DNA from: Balanoglossus misakiensis
Taxonomy: Eukaryota > Hemichordata
Length of the DNA: 64,000 bases
Assembly (NCBI GenBank): GCA_040954595.2
Contig: CM082586.2
Span: 372,001 to 436,000 of the forward strand
Direction of reading: 5' to 3'
In this document: positions 52,701 to 63,888 of the stretch, in pieces
How the letters are laid out: each line of letters begins with the position of its first letter
Numbering within the stretch: the first letter of the stretch is position 1
Translations under genes and position numbers: made by a program
The notes under the pieces: model-generated
The model's input: only the letters and a program-made list of their open reading frames with translations
Database searches by the model: none
What the model was told of the DNA's origin: nothing

Positions 52701-55700
52701 TTTCTGATCTCAAAAATCTTTCCATATTCAGTGGCATCATACTGAGTACTGAGGAACCTTCAGGCAAAATACAGACAAATTAGTCTGTAATGTGAGCAAT
52801 CTGTTTGGCTGATCACACAAGATTATCGCGTCGTTAAGTTAAATGTGCATGTACTTCAACACTTTCATAGAGTCAGGTTAACTTTCTATTTGAAGTAATT
52901 AATGAGCAGCTGAGCTGAAGTTGTGACGGACTGAATCAGATTGTGCACAACACACACCATAGGATAAATATAAGATTTTTATCTCAGCTAGAGATTTCGG
53001 TGACCAACATTGTCCTAGTGAGGTTTCGTGCAAATTTCTGGCAGCATTTGCCCTGTCTTTTAGTACTACCTATCGCGTGACACATGTAGAATGCAAAAGT
53101 CACAAAGTCTCCTTGGTTAAATGACCTTGAGGGAAACATCAAATCGTTTGTCTCCCGTTGATATTGGCTTTGCTGTTAGGTGCGAGAGTTTTCTCCTTTC
53201 GTATTCTGTGAAAACCGACGCCCAGCGACGGAAACTAATCTTCTTGAGAGTCTCCCCTCTATCATGTGCTCCATAAATCACTTGTCCTTGACAGATTTCG
53301 ATTTTCTCGTCTCTCTAAAGAGCTTCCTGACCGATGGGTTGATGATGTATTGCAAAGAGCTTCTCGTCCAGTCACAAATGCAGGCATAGACAGTGGATGC
53401 TCATAGTCTAGGCGAGATCACAAATGTGTGTACGTGCTGTATTTTACTACAACAATTGAAACGTTCATATTTTCGCGTCAAATTACATCTATATTTAAAA
53501 TAGCAAAATTGACTTCATACACCTTGACAGCTTCTCATTCGGTTTCATTGAAAAAGTCCAATCATTTTCTGAAATGATTGCCACACTGACAGAATGTTCA
53601 TCTCTTCTAATGAAACATTAGCTAATTACATATTCCCTTCTATCGTTAATTGTTTTCAAAACTGAAGAGTATCTTCGATAGATCGTTTAGGTTTTTAGAC
53701 GGAAATGATAAAGCCGTGAGATTATAAAAACCCGGAATTAGACTTTTCTCTTGCTTGACTTTTCCACGTTTCATTTAATCGCGGAAATTACTGTTGCAGC
53801 GACAAGTCGATCGTGTATAACTGTCACGTCGGATCTATGATTAATGGTTGGCACCGACTCTTTTAATCATTGAATCCAGGCCTAGTAAAAACTCTGCACT
53901 GAATGTGTGTTTTTTGCATTGCCTGCCATACGTTTGTGCTGTCAGTATGTGTTCAATTATACATACAAGTGCATAACGCATGGTGTAATGGAAGACAAGT
54001 GTAATATAGTTTCACTGTTCCTTTCTTTGTTGTCATATTCTAGGACATGATTTTTTTCTTTTAGCAAATCCAGTGCCTATTCGATTTTATCCAATATTCG
54101 CTGTTTACGACCAAGCCCATAATTATGCAGATCATCTCTCTTTGTCATACAGGCTTCTAATCATTTCAGTGCTTCATATTTTATTCTCTAGGCACGTCTA
54201 TCAGACCACTGAGAAAATTAATGCATGTGTCACTTTTCAACTTGGCTGACATTTAAATCCCATGCATGCATCAATCACTTGACGTAACGATGATGGCGAT
54301 CACGAGACAATATTAAGAACTACTAGACCGGGCAATCGAAGCTTTCGTAATGCTCAGCGGAAATATTAGCGTAATCATACCTGTTCTCGTTACTCCTTTT
54401 GACCTTTGCCTTGCCCTAATTTACATGAAGTGACCTTGAGTGTTAACGGATTGACGAATAACATATTTCATTATTCTGCTTATGAAAACAGGTGGTTTAC
54501 AATCTATGATTTTTTTCAGAATTAAACAATGAAAATACATGCGAAGAGGATCTTGTAGATGAATTATCAAAAATTCAAAAAATAATTTCAAAACTATCTT
54601 ATAAATGGATACGGTTCATGCAGATGTTAACGAACAAATATGTGACGTCATCGAAATGCAAATAATAAATTCTGATAACGGTTGTAAGCCTGATAGCATA
54701 TGATAATCATGGAGAAGAAAGGATGGGAAGGGTTCTTTGTGTCAGAGACATTATGACATACAATGCTAGATTCACAACGCTCATATCTGTGTCAAAATTA
54801 ACACGAACAGCTGGGATCTACATTTAGAGGAATCATCTCAGCCCGCTTTATGTGTTTGTTATCTACACGGAAAAGCGTGGATGACATTGAATGTAACACA
54901 CAAAGAAATGATAAAATGAACATATTCCTGACGAATAGTCGATGAAATTGCCTGGGCGCATGGTCAACTCCCATGAGACTGCCGGATTCATTCCTGCAGG
55001 TTGGATATGCATGGGATGCGATCGTGGGATTGTGATTAGCGAAGAATAGCCTTCGTCCTTATCGAGGAGAATCAGTTGATTCTGTCTTACTCTTCTTTGT
55101 GTCAAGGGAAAAGATTCACACACAGAAAAAAACGTTCATCTGAGAATATGACCTCGATTTGACCTTCGCTTGTTACATTTCAATAACTTAGATTCAATCG
55201 AATTTCGCAATCTTTTTTAAGCTTTTTTCCAAAATATTTTTATCACTGCCTTTGTGACCCTTTTGATCACTTCAAACATTTTGACAGCATTATTATTCCC
55301 TTGGAAATAAGATATTTTCCATTTTTACACAAAGCCCGGAAACCACATCTTTGGACACACCCTGCTTTGTTTAAATCAACCATGAAATAAAACTCGCGTG
55401 TATTATTCACAAGTAAAAGGGAAAGCGACGATTTCTGAAATATGATAACATCCGGGCACTTTCCTCGTCATTTCTCACCCCCACTATGGGGTCCTTTTCG
55501 ATGCAATATTATAATTTAGAACAATCCGCGGGCAGAATTCAATACAAAAGAGTCTGTATTCATCAGTCATAACATCAATAAACACGTATCCGATAATCTA
55601 TATTTAGCCCTAGAGTTATGTTCAGTTGGAATATTTTATATTGAAACCGTATTCAAAAATCGATATTATGCCAAATGACTTACACAATATGTGATTAAAT

Positions 55701-58700
55701 TAATATTTATTCTTGTTCGTCTTGTTATGAGGTGCCTTGCTGTGAAACATTTATTAAAGCGCGATGCTACCTGTCTTGCAAGGCCGGGCAACACAGTGAT
55801 AATTACCCTGGGAGTTATCAGTCATTTTGCCACAAAAGTGCCTTGTAGGCTACTTTAGGCGATTCGAATGTTCTGTTTATCACAAACTAAGAGCGGCGGG
55901 GAATAACATGCAAAGCCTGCAATCAGTGGGCATGGCTGTTTTTGCTTGTAAATATTTTTTCGGTTTGACAGCTGTTCCAGGCTGGTGCACATCAGTGGCC
56001 TTTGACCCCCATGATGTCGTCGGTCAATCAACATGTACGTATGCAATCATGCAAAACAATACTTTTGAACGCCTAATGTCTGCAAAATCTCGCGTGGATA
56101 CGCGAGAATGTGTTTAGCAAAACCGACTGCATGAGGTTGTTTTGGCAATATATGTTTTACGTGTTAGCATTGATCTCACAGTAAAGGCACTTGTTGATCA
56201 AATGATGTGTTCATTATCTGCGCTATTGGACATAAAAATAAACTGTTGTGGTTTATTTACTACTCTGAGCATTTTCAAAGTATTATTCAAAGGATTGTTG
56301 CGTGTTCAGTTTAAGAATGTCAGACATAAAACGACAAGCTGAACGCCCGAGGTGTTCTGTTTGTGTCGCATTGTATCAAGTTTCTCCGCACGATTTCACA
56401 TAAGTATACCGCTGACATATGTCCAGTGACCTAGCCGTGCCAAGAATACTTCACCCCTGAAGGTCGTTCCTAGTGTTTTAGTCTCGACATGCTTACATAA
56501 CATAGTGGCATTACATCCGAGGTCATGCGGATTTTCAGGCCTTTCTCAGTTGTTTTTTTCTTGAAAGTTGTAACGCACCGGCAAACGACAAAATTGAACT
56601 TTTATTAATTTCACTTAAATGAAATTATTCACTTATAAATGGATTTTTTGCCGTGTTTAAATACCCAGTATCCATGCAGTCAGTATAGCCTTAACGTGTA
56701 AGGACTAATGCTATAATTTATTGTTTACAAGTAAATTCAAGTCCGGACTTTTACATAGCACCAACACAGAGAGAGAAAAGGTCGGCGAACGTTACAGCTA
56801 TTGGAATTTGAATGAACTCGTCTCGTCTCGTCTATCTCAAAAGAACAGCTGTCCGAAAATCTAGACGAGTTCCTTCAAACGATCCGTGTTCGACTATTAA
56901 CAGTTCCGTTTGAAAGCACTGGTGGAATTATCAAATAAATCACGAAAACACGTCTCGAGAGGAGTACTAAGGCGAAATGCTTGTACCAAGAACTTAATTT
57001 AATCACTCAACAACCGATGGCTGAAATTGAAGCTGAAATGTATTTCCACTTTGGGTTAGTCATGTTTTGTTCCTTGAAAGAAATGTACTCTTTTGTTCAG
57101 GCAGAAGAGAACAAATTGGCAATAAGGAAAATTACATTGAATTTAAACGTGGAATCTAGAGCGATAAGTGCCTAAACGATGCTGTGTTGCTACACGTGAA
57201 ATGGACACAGCCATCTTTATAGCGAAATATACACATTACAAAATTAAAACATATCAAATTCTATTTATCCATTTCTATTTGAGGATGTAGAGTCAGTAAA
57301 GTTGAAATTTCTTTTGATTGCATATTTTTAATTGTCCTTTGTAGGTGTTATCAAATCGATAATAAAATGTTCTAGTTTATGAAACATAAGGCTGTGAATT
57401 CAGTCGACAACTGCTGAAAAAACGATGAATCATTTTAAAGAATATATTTCCCTGGGGAGGACAGTTGTGATTTTCGGTATTTATTGCTAACTTTGGTTCA
57501 AATGCATTTATGTATGTGTCACTGCATATTGTGGACAAACGCACTACTTTATTGAGATGTACTTGCACAATTAGTTACAGATGTGAATGTCCCCTGTTGC
57601 TGGGAATTGGTATTCATACACGGTTGCCATTCTATGTGTGATCTAATCGCCTTTTGAAACATTCACGTAACTATAGTTACGAAAGACAAGGTCGGACGTC
57701 TTACCATTTGAGTCAAATATATACCGTGGACATAAAATCTAACAGAATTTAGGAAACGCGAATATGTTTATCTGGTTGCAACATGTCTTTGACCAACCAT
57801 TGCCACACGTGTGAATTCTGTGGAAACGATGTGTACTTTGTGCACTGGTTGTTTTGTTAGCGTGTATATATCATTGCACTGGTGTTTCTTCAACGTTAAC
57901 AAAAGGATTACTTCACCCATTGTGAAAATCCACAAAACCAATTCACCGGGGATCTTTTCACACCACATAACGCAAAACCAATTAGTGGCTTTCCATACAA
58001 GTGTTGTAAACTGACAGACCGAGAAACTCTATTGAAATGTTAAAGCCCCTTCCAGATGTTGCCAGAGGTAGAAGCATATTTATATATGCGTATGTAGGAA
58101 TCTTTGTGTTTCATTTGAAAGATGCTATTGTTATAAGGTAACTCAGCCATTAACTGGAGCTCAGTGGGGACCTGTATTAGCAACTATCCCCACATTATAA
58201 CTCCTGTAAAATTATGTGGAATTTGCGGGCTGTGTCACGTCTATTTTTAATGTGATGGGAATGACATGTAATGCTAATGTACGGCACGAGTTGGCAATAC
58301 GCCAAAAAATGTAGGTTACCCTGCGCACACGTTTCTGGACAGGTGATGTATATATATACTCTATGTCCATAGGATATAATGATAGTTTTTTTGTAAAATT
58401 TGAAAAAGTAACAATCAACATGATCCGTAAGTTGCTTTCCGATCTACTTTATATGAATACGAAACGTTCTGAAACATCTGGCACATTAAAGTTTAATTTC
58501 ATTTTGAGGAAAGGCAAGGCAAGTGATCACCAATCCATATCATTGTATACAAAATCTGTTTTCTATCCATACTGCTATTTCTATCCATACATCAATTACC
58601 TCGGAGTATTTGATAAAATAGTGACTTTTAAAGTCAAATTTCTTTGATCGGAAAATAAGCCCTGGATTTGCTACAAGCTCCAAAACGATAAACATTCATT

Positions 58701-61700
58701 TCACTGTGGCCGTTCAACTGTAATCGAGATAAAGCTGTATGCGTCTACGTGGTGATCGATGTATAGTGAGTACAGCTTAGCTGCCAAAGCTACATTAAGC
58801 GGCGAAATTTATGATTGAAATGCCAATATCCGACCACAGGAAGCAAACTCACTACCTTTAAAAGGGACGAATTAGAAAGAGTGGCGAGGAGACCGTTTGA
58901 ACGACTGTTTTTTTGATGGGAGTGATTGCTTTGTTTATAAAGATACAAGTATGTCGAAATGAGATTATTTCCCGCCAATAAATCAAGTCTGGTTTGTCTT
59001 TTATATTCACTTGTTGGCAGAAGAATAACCCCTTACTTTTGTGCGTGGACAGTACACTGCCCATCAATTTCCCGGCGCCCGACCTTTTGCTGTTAACTTT
59101 CATGCGCGACTTTTAATGGCACAATTAAAGTGACAACGTTTTAAATAGCTTGGCGTTCGATTCAGTGGTACGTAACTGACAAGAGTTAGCCAACGCTCAA
59201 CACAGCAGAACAATTTATATGCCAGGTTATGTTGGTCAGGGGTTAAGTCATTAAAGAACTCGAGAATATATGGAGCTAAATTGGATCCGTTATGGGCAGA
59301 TGGTTTTAGAAACGTTCAACGAATGTTCTTCGGAGTGTTCCCTTCTTTGCTTGTCAGACTTAGAATAAGGTAGTCTAAATCTTTCATGATATAAGGTTTC
59401 AGATTTACAATTCTGCGAGCGCTGTGATTGGTCAAGAGACAGACACGTGGGTCACTCAGCTTGCGTTTTCCTCCAAGCAGTCTGGTTTCCTGATAATCGC
59501 GTCATTTCACGCGCAGATTGTCGTTAGTTGGGCGCCATATGACCCGGATGATCACCTTGTACAATGGACTGCCCGTCTTGCATCAGAATCACAGTTCTGT
59601 CAATTATTACGTGAAAGAGCAAGACTGCTATACTGTTCATCAGGATTAAAACGACATGCAAATTTGTAATTATTTAGATAAAAATAAACATTATAGAAAA
59701 ATGCGTACAAATGTATACGCAGACACTGGTCAATCAAGGTTTATTCTAATTAAATCTAATTACCCATCATATTTATTGGCAGATCTTTCCTATCTACTGC
59801 TACGTAATATCAAATCATTTTCTTAATTAACAGAGAAACTGTGGATTTATCTCAGGTAACCAGAAGATTGCAAATTTCCCCGCTGTTTTATTTTGTCAGT
59901 CGCAGACTATAGTCGTGTCTTATTGAGAGTGTGAACAATCGCGTTGCCATCACAACCAAGCCATTGATACACCCATCACCGCGTTTCCACTATGCAGTAC
60001 GTGACATTTAAGGTTTTATGAAATCAAAAGAAGTTAAGAGTGAAGATTGCCATCAGAGGCCACGGGAAAATGTCAATCAGGACTCGGAAAAACGTTGAAG
60101 CTACCTGAAGTAATCAGACATATTAAAACATTGAAAAATCACCGTATATCTTGAAGACATTTTGACCGGAATACACAAATACATTATTTATTATTTTTAC
60201 TGTCTATATATGTACCCGTGTATCAAACAACCTATCTTCCCAGTTCAACTGAATCTTAGATCTTTGCACTGGTTCCTTTTCCTGTCTAATAACAGTTTTT
60301 AATTTGGACAAGAGCGAAGCACAAGACGAAACGTTTACCTTGTTATCGTCGCCACCCTTATCGCTGTTGAAACCCGACTCAGTAATAAGCCATGATGAGG
60401 GCGGTATGGAATGGATATATAGATTGCCTCGCCCAGGGGGACAGGCAGGGACATATGCATTGATGAATGACTCACAATGAATTCCTAATCACAATTAAAT
60501 TTATGTGCTCATTATCCTGTTTCTGTCTGTGGTAAATTCATTCGTCTTTTTTCTACAATTCTGACGGCCATTAAGCTTCACCATAATAAAATAGTTTCAT
60601 CTGTCATCTTGGTTACCATAGAAATACGGTTATCATCAAGGGACTATTTTTTAAATAGTTTACTTTTCTAAAAACGGCATTGTGGACAGATGAGCGCCTG
60701 AGGTACAATTACACGCGCTTGTTATTATATTTGATCAATTCTCGTGTTTCCATAGTGACCGTTTCACTGATGGCAATCCACATTTTTCTTTTGCAAACTT
60801 TTTACAGGTATTTTTGATAGCATGTTCGGCCTTGGTCCCATCATCGGCTTCGTGGTTGGGTGGCAACTGGGAACAGTGTACGTCGATTTTTACAACACAG
60901 ACACAGATCTGACGCGGGAAGACCCTCGCTGGGTTGCTGCTTGGTGGATCGGCATCCTGGCTGGGGGCGCTCTTGTCTTCTTCGCCTCGGTGCCGTTCTG
61001 GTGTTTCCCGCGAAAACTGTGGGTTGAATGGCAACCTGTGAGTAGTGCAGTGAAGGAGCCATTACAGGAACCCCAAGAGGAAGCTGAACTGACAAAGGAA
61101 CAAGAGGCTGCTGGGACAGAAATTGTCATGCGTCCCAGGAAGTTACCAAGGCGTATCAAAGGTAAACTTGTGCACTCACTTGAACTTGCATCAATGCCAT
61201 TTCCTCTTCATGGCATTAGTTCATTAACTAAGTTGTGAAGCGAAATCTCATTACACCGTGCAAAACGTTTAAGCAATGATACTGCGAATATTTCCGGCGT
61301 TGTACTGGGCTTCATTGGGCGACAGAGAGTCCACTCTCAGCATGATCACGACTTGAAACCCATCTAATAACTGCACCAGGCTGCAGTGTTGTAATTACTG
61401 ACTTTCAAATGTTATGGCTTCCCCATCAATAATTCAAGCCTCCTCTGTCTCGGAATGATTTTGCGCATGCGTAACGGTGACAATCCGTCGACCTGCTCGA
61501 CCACCTGTGAGATCACGTGGCGAATATTGCCAGTGGCACAGGTTGCCTTTAACTCTATCAATTTCCAGAGATTTTTTAAAGATATATGTGCGATTACTGA
61601 TAGTTTGACACCCCACCGTTGATGTCACATTATACAAGATAGAACGGAAGAGTGTTGATGTCAGAAAAGTAAAGCGTCGATCAGACACCTGACCGTTTCT

Positions 61701-63888
61701 AAGACGTTTAACACCTCTCTTTCAACTAAAACGAATTCTTAGCTCTCAGCGTGGTCACGTCACATCGCGTCAAATGCATGCTGTGTTCTCGATGTCTAAA
61801 TAGTTGTGTTCGTGACGAGAATTCAGATAAGCTCGGTCAGAGAAGATCGTAAATTTTCCCTTACTCAATTCATTTCCTTCACAGATATGCCGGGTACAAC
61901 AAAGAGACTGTTCGGCAACTGCACCTTTGTCTGTATTAGTATGGGAGCTTGTTGCGAATTAGCCTTTGCCGCTGGTTACTATCTCTTCCTGCCCAAGTAT
62001 TTGCAGTCGCAGTATGGCATTAGTGCATCATTCGCTGACCTCGTTATGGGTAAGAACAAGATCACGTGACATCCATCTCAGAAAACGCCACTCTTTTGGC
62101 TCATTTCACAAAAACTCAGGCCTAAAAAGGTGCTGGTTTTTCAAAACAATTTTTTAAATATTGTTTACGTGTGTATATGAGTCAAATTATTTCTTTAACT
62201 ATAGGAGCACAAACAAGAAATATTTTGAACACAAAAATGAAAAAAAAATCATTCGTATTCATCTCGTACGATGGCAAATGTTATTGTCACGAGTGAGACA
62301 TGTTGTCTATTAGAGAATTCTTAATTGACGCTTCGTGTCAGTTATCCCTGTGGCAGTCACGTGACTAGGTTTAGATGCAGTAATAGAGTTCGTACTGTAA
62401 CCAGAAAGGACTCATTATTGATCATCTCTGCGCACCTGGAGGCCTTTCCAATAAAGACTATTAGTCTCATATTTTGTATGTCTGTAACACACGTGACATG
62501 GTTTGTTCTAAAGCCCCGGGCGTCTAATTTGTGCGAATCGAATATTAGGGCTATTTTCATTTTTCTGTCATTTGGAAACACACCATTATCGTGATTAGAG
62601 CAATATTAATGCAATTTACTGTTCTATGTATCTTTTTATGACATATTTATATATTTTTTTAAATTTAAAACAGCGTGTGTACCAGCGCCCTCCTTCGTCG
62701 TTGGGGTCATAATTATCGGACTTATCATCTACCGTTTTAATTTGAGTCGGAAGGGAATGACGATTCTGCTGGTCGTTCTCGCTTTCTTCTCGACGGTTCT
62801 GATGGGTTTGCAATTATTACTCGGTTGTGATTCGCCCGTATTCGCAGGTGCAAACGTCAACTACAATGACAGGTAAGAACTGTCCATTTCTGACTAGACA
62901 TTGTAAATTCACACAAGTAAAATTCTAATCAAACTAATTTTAGCAGTGTCCATTATTGTCCATTATGTGTATTATTACTGTTCCACAAAATGTATTAATT
63001 TATTTATTCATTCATTCATCTGAATTTTTCTTCATCTCTTTATTTACGTGGGATTTTAGGTATGATTTGAAGATTAAAGGTTTATCCGCTGACTGTAATA
63101 ATGACTGCGGTTGCACTGAACGTGCGTTTAACCCAGTGTGCGGCTCCAATGGCGTCACATATTACTCGCCATGTTATGCTGGGTGTACTAGCAAACAAGA
63201 TGGGGTGAGTTTCTTGTCCGTAAATATAGACCATTTTTCGAACTCCCCGAGACCACGCGAGATCTCGCGTGGCCAGGGAGAGCATTCTCATGTGACAAAT
63301 GACAAGCGGCTCTATATCTATTCTACTTTCATACAGGAATGTATTACTTTCTCAGCAATTCGTTGCTATGGCAATTATTGACAATGGGCACTGAAAAGCA
63401 GATATGCTAAACATTTTAACCTTGCAGAAATTCATCGAATGTGAATGTCTGGCGCCAAGGACGACGGCTTCACCTCTGAGCACGCTCAGTTCTGAAGACA
63501 ACAACCTAACTGCCGACGTCACCATGGCATACAATATCGACGTCACTGGCAGCACACCGGAAGTACCCAAGGAATATCCAGACCCGGCCACTCAAGGAGT
63601 TTGCAAACGAGATTGCGTTTTCTTCATCCCTTTCATGGTCATGCTGTGTTTCAGCACGGTTCTCCTGAGTATGGAAGCAATTCCGGTTGTCATGGTAACG
63701 CTCAGGTGGGTATTTACCACAATGTTTAAATCATGTTCTGGCGACAGTTTTTCTGAATGACAAATGATCATTGCCTACAAATCGGATACAGGCTAATTAC
63801 CTGAATAACCTTTTTTCCCGCAGGAGCGTCACACAGATGGATAAGGCATTCGCTATTGGAATACAGTACCTGATCATCAGACTTTTCG
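48169..63888 (+). CDS. Solute carrier organic anion transporter (OATP/SLCO4-like), 3' end off window
   Basis: Seven exons join in frame to 922 residues; the last exon(s) fall beyond the right edge. Residues 1-315 are a Ser-rich, probably disordered cytosolic tail, followed by a Cys-rich patch [12 protein letters not shown]1 starts at about 334, followed by the OATP-typical [11 protein letters not shown]2 and TM3. The signature around TM6 is [13 protein letters not shown] (from residue 559), close to the family D-x-RW-[IV]-GAWW-x-G-[FL]-L but with Ala for Gly and Ile for Phe/Leu. Loop 9-10 has eleven cysteines in the Kazal-like arrangement ([32 protein letters not shown]). TM10 and the [16 protein letters not shown] motif follow. 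It should be a plasma-membrane organic-anion carrier. The LTREDPRW and AWWIG stretch recalls the SLCO4 group, but I cannot test this. If the missing exon resembles gene 1, the protein has about 1017 residues, well above the usual 640-720, because of the N-terminus. Confidence 0.9.
51938..52032. repeat. Degenerate MITE-like inverted repeat
   Basis: Terminal arms GATGTTCCGTGGAA (51938-51951) and TTCCACGGATCATC (52019-52032) are reverse complements at 13 of 14 positions, with a weaker AAATTT extension inward. The 95-bp size and inverted ends suit a small non-autonomous element. No target-site duplication is clear. Confidence 0.35.
51988..52268. repeat. Diverged duplicated segment (two copies)
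   Basis: Copy 1 (51988-52073) and copy 2 (52171-52268) both start TTTTGATGTACTGA and both end in GTGTCAATT, a variable pair of bases and TTATTAA, with weaker similarity between (CACGAGTCCAGGTCA against CACGTGTACGGGTCA). The offset is 183-195 bp. The piggyBac-like MITE has inserted precisely at the TTAA at the end of copy 2. Confidence 0.5.
52266..52358. mobile_element. piggyBac-like MITE (85 bp plus TTAA duplication)
   Basis: Perfect terminal inverted repeats CCCTTTCACC and GGTGAAAGGG are flanked on both sides by TTAA, the piggyBac target site, giving 14-bp perfect ends TTAACCCTTTCACC. Most of the interior also folds back (GTCCAAACC against GGTTGGACC), so the transcript would be one hairpin. 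There is no coding capacity; mobility would need a transposase supplied elsewhere. Confidence 0.72.
54643..54663 (+). promoter_or_regulatory. CRE palindrome beside an octamer motif
   Basis: TGACGTCA (54643-54650) is followed after 5 bp by ATGCAAAT (54656-54663), the exact consensus of POU/Oct factors. It is intronic, in SLCO gene 2. The call rests on motif identity alone. Confidence 0.3.
55149..55165 (-). promoter_or_regulatory. Perfect DR5 nuclear-receptor element (RARE-like)
   Basis: TGACCT, five bases, TGACCT. On the minus strand this reads AGGTCA-n5-AGGTCA, the textbook RAR/RXR DR5 response element with no mismatch. It lies about 5.4 kb into the first coding intron of SLCO gene 2. Occupancy by a receptor is inference. 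Confidence 0.4.
56088..56107. repeat. CGCG inverted repeat
   Basis: TCTCGCG, six bases, CGCGAGA: a perfect 7-bp inverted repeat. It shares TCTCGCGTGG with the palindrome at 63253-63272. It may be a binding site or chance. Confidence 0.4.
60808..61161 (+). CDS. SLCO gene 2, exon 2 (TM5-TM6, OATP signature)
   Basis: Acceptor TTTACAG/GT, 354 nt, donor AAAG/GTAAAC, phase 1 to phase 1. It encodes [20 protein letters not shown] (TM5), the extracellular [14 protein letters not shown] loop, the [13 protein letters not shown] signature in TM6, FWCFPRKL, and a Glu-rich intracellular loop 6-7 of about 45 residues. Confidence 0.92.
61162..61884. other. Intron 2 of SLCO gene 2
   Basis: 723 bp, GTAAAC to TTCACAG. 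One NRF1-like core TGCGCATGCG is at 61462-61471. I see nothing else. Confidence 0.85.
61885..62049 (+). CDS. SLCO gene 2, exon 3 (TM7)
   Basis: Acceptor TTCACAG/AT, 165 nt, donor ATGG/GTAAGA, phase 1 to phase 1. It encodes [22 protein letters not shown]7, and [20 protein letters not shown], a strongly conserved OATP block at the TM7-TM8 boundary. Confidence 0.92.
62050..62673. other. Intron 3 of SLCO gene 2
   Basis: 624 bp, GTAAGA to AAAACAG, AT-rich. No feature seen. Confidence 0.85.
62674..62872 (+). CDS. SLCO gene 2, exon 4 (TM8-TM9)
   Basis: Acceptor AAAACAG/CG, 199 nt, donor ACAG/GTAAGA, phase 1 to phase 2. It reads [20 protein letters not shown] (TM8), NLSRKGM, TM9 ([20 protein letters not shown]), then [10 protein letters not shown], the conserved start of extracellular loop 9-10. 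The opposite strand holds a 65-codon open frame that is only a shadow. Confidence 0.92.
63060..63204 (+). CDS. SLCO gene 2, exon 5 (Kazal-like domain)
   Basis: Acceptor ATTTTAG/G, 145 nt, donor GGG/GTGAGT, phase 2 to phase 0. Six cysteines occur in the pattern C-x3-C-x-C-x8-C-x11-C-x3-C ([22 protein letters not shown]), the Kazal-type core of OATP loop 9-10. The flanking introns are only 187 and 223 bp. Confidence 0.93.
63253..63272. repeat. Perfect 20-bp GC-rich palindrome in intron 5
   Basis: CCACGCGAGATCTCGCGTGG equals its own reverse complement. It lies 49 bp after the Kazal exon donor in a 223-bp intron, in otherwise AT-rich DNA. It could be a protein-binding site or a splicing-related hairpin. 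Its half TCTCGCGTGG recurs at 56088. Confidence 0.6.
63428..63705 (+). CDS. SLCO gene 2, exon 6 (loop 9-10 end, TM10)
   Basis: Acceptor CTTGCAG/AAA, 278 nt, donor CTCAG/GTGGGT, phase 0 to phase 2. It begins KFIECECL, has a Ser/Thr/Pro-rich extracellular stretch with an NLT sequon, then GVCKRDC, TM10 ([19 protein letters not shown]) and ends VTLR. It is the counterpart of 42773-43149 in gene 1. Confidence 0.92.
63824..63888 (+). CDS. SLCO gene 2, exon 7 (65 nt, before TM11)
   Basis: Acceptor CCCGCAG/G, donor TTCG/GTGCGT. It encodes [22 protein letters not shown]. Length and phases are identical to gene 1 exon 43308-43372. The following exon, with TM11, TM12 and the stop, is beyond position 64000. 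Confidence 0.9.

Larger units (their letters stand above)
49730..60807. other. First coding intron of SLCO gene 2 (11 kb)
   Basis: AT-rich unique DNA from GTAAGT to TTTACAG. Features I can point to inside it are the duplicated segment at 51938-52268, the piggyBac-like MITE at 52266-52358, the CRE plus octamer pair at 54643-54663, the DR5 element at 55149-55165 and the CGCG inverted repeat at 56088-56107. Many short open frames of 60-100 codons occur on both strands, none with recognisable protein features. No missing SLCO exon is expected here, since the flanking exons are contiguous in the family (TM4 then TM5). Confidence 0.8.

Noticed and set aside
59424-59669. 81-codon open frame with CCAAT-like DNA upstream
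   Set aside because: No recognisable protein features, lies in an intron, and its length is common by chance.
60735-61159. Several 84-138 codon frames around SLCO exon 2
   Set aside because: The plus frame is the exon running into the intron after its GT donor; the minus frames are shadows.
63361-63376. RFX X-box-like GTTGCTATGGCAAT, with half-sites at about 48012 and 60612
   Set aside because: Only near matches to a degenerate motif, one in an intron between coding exons; not enough to call a regulatory site.
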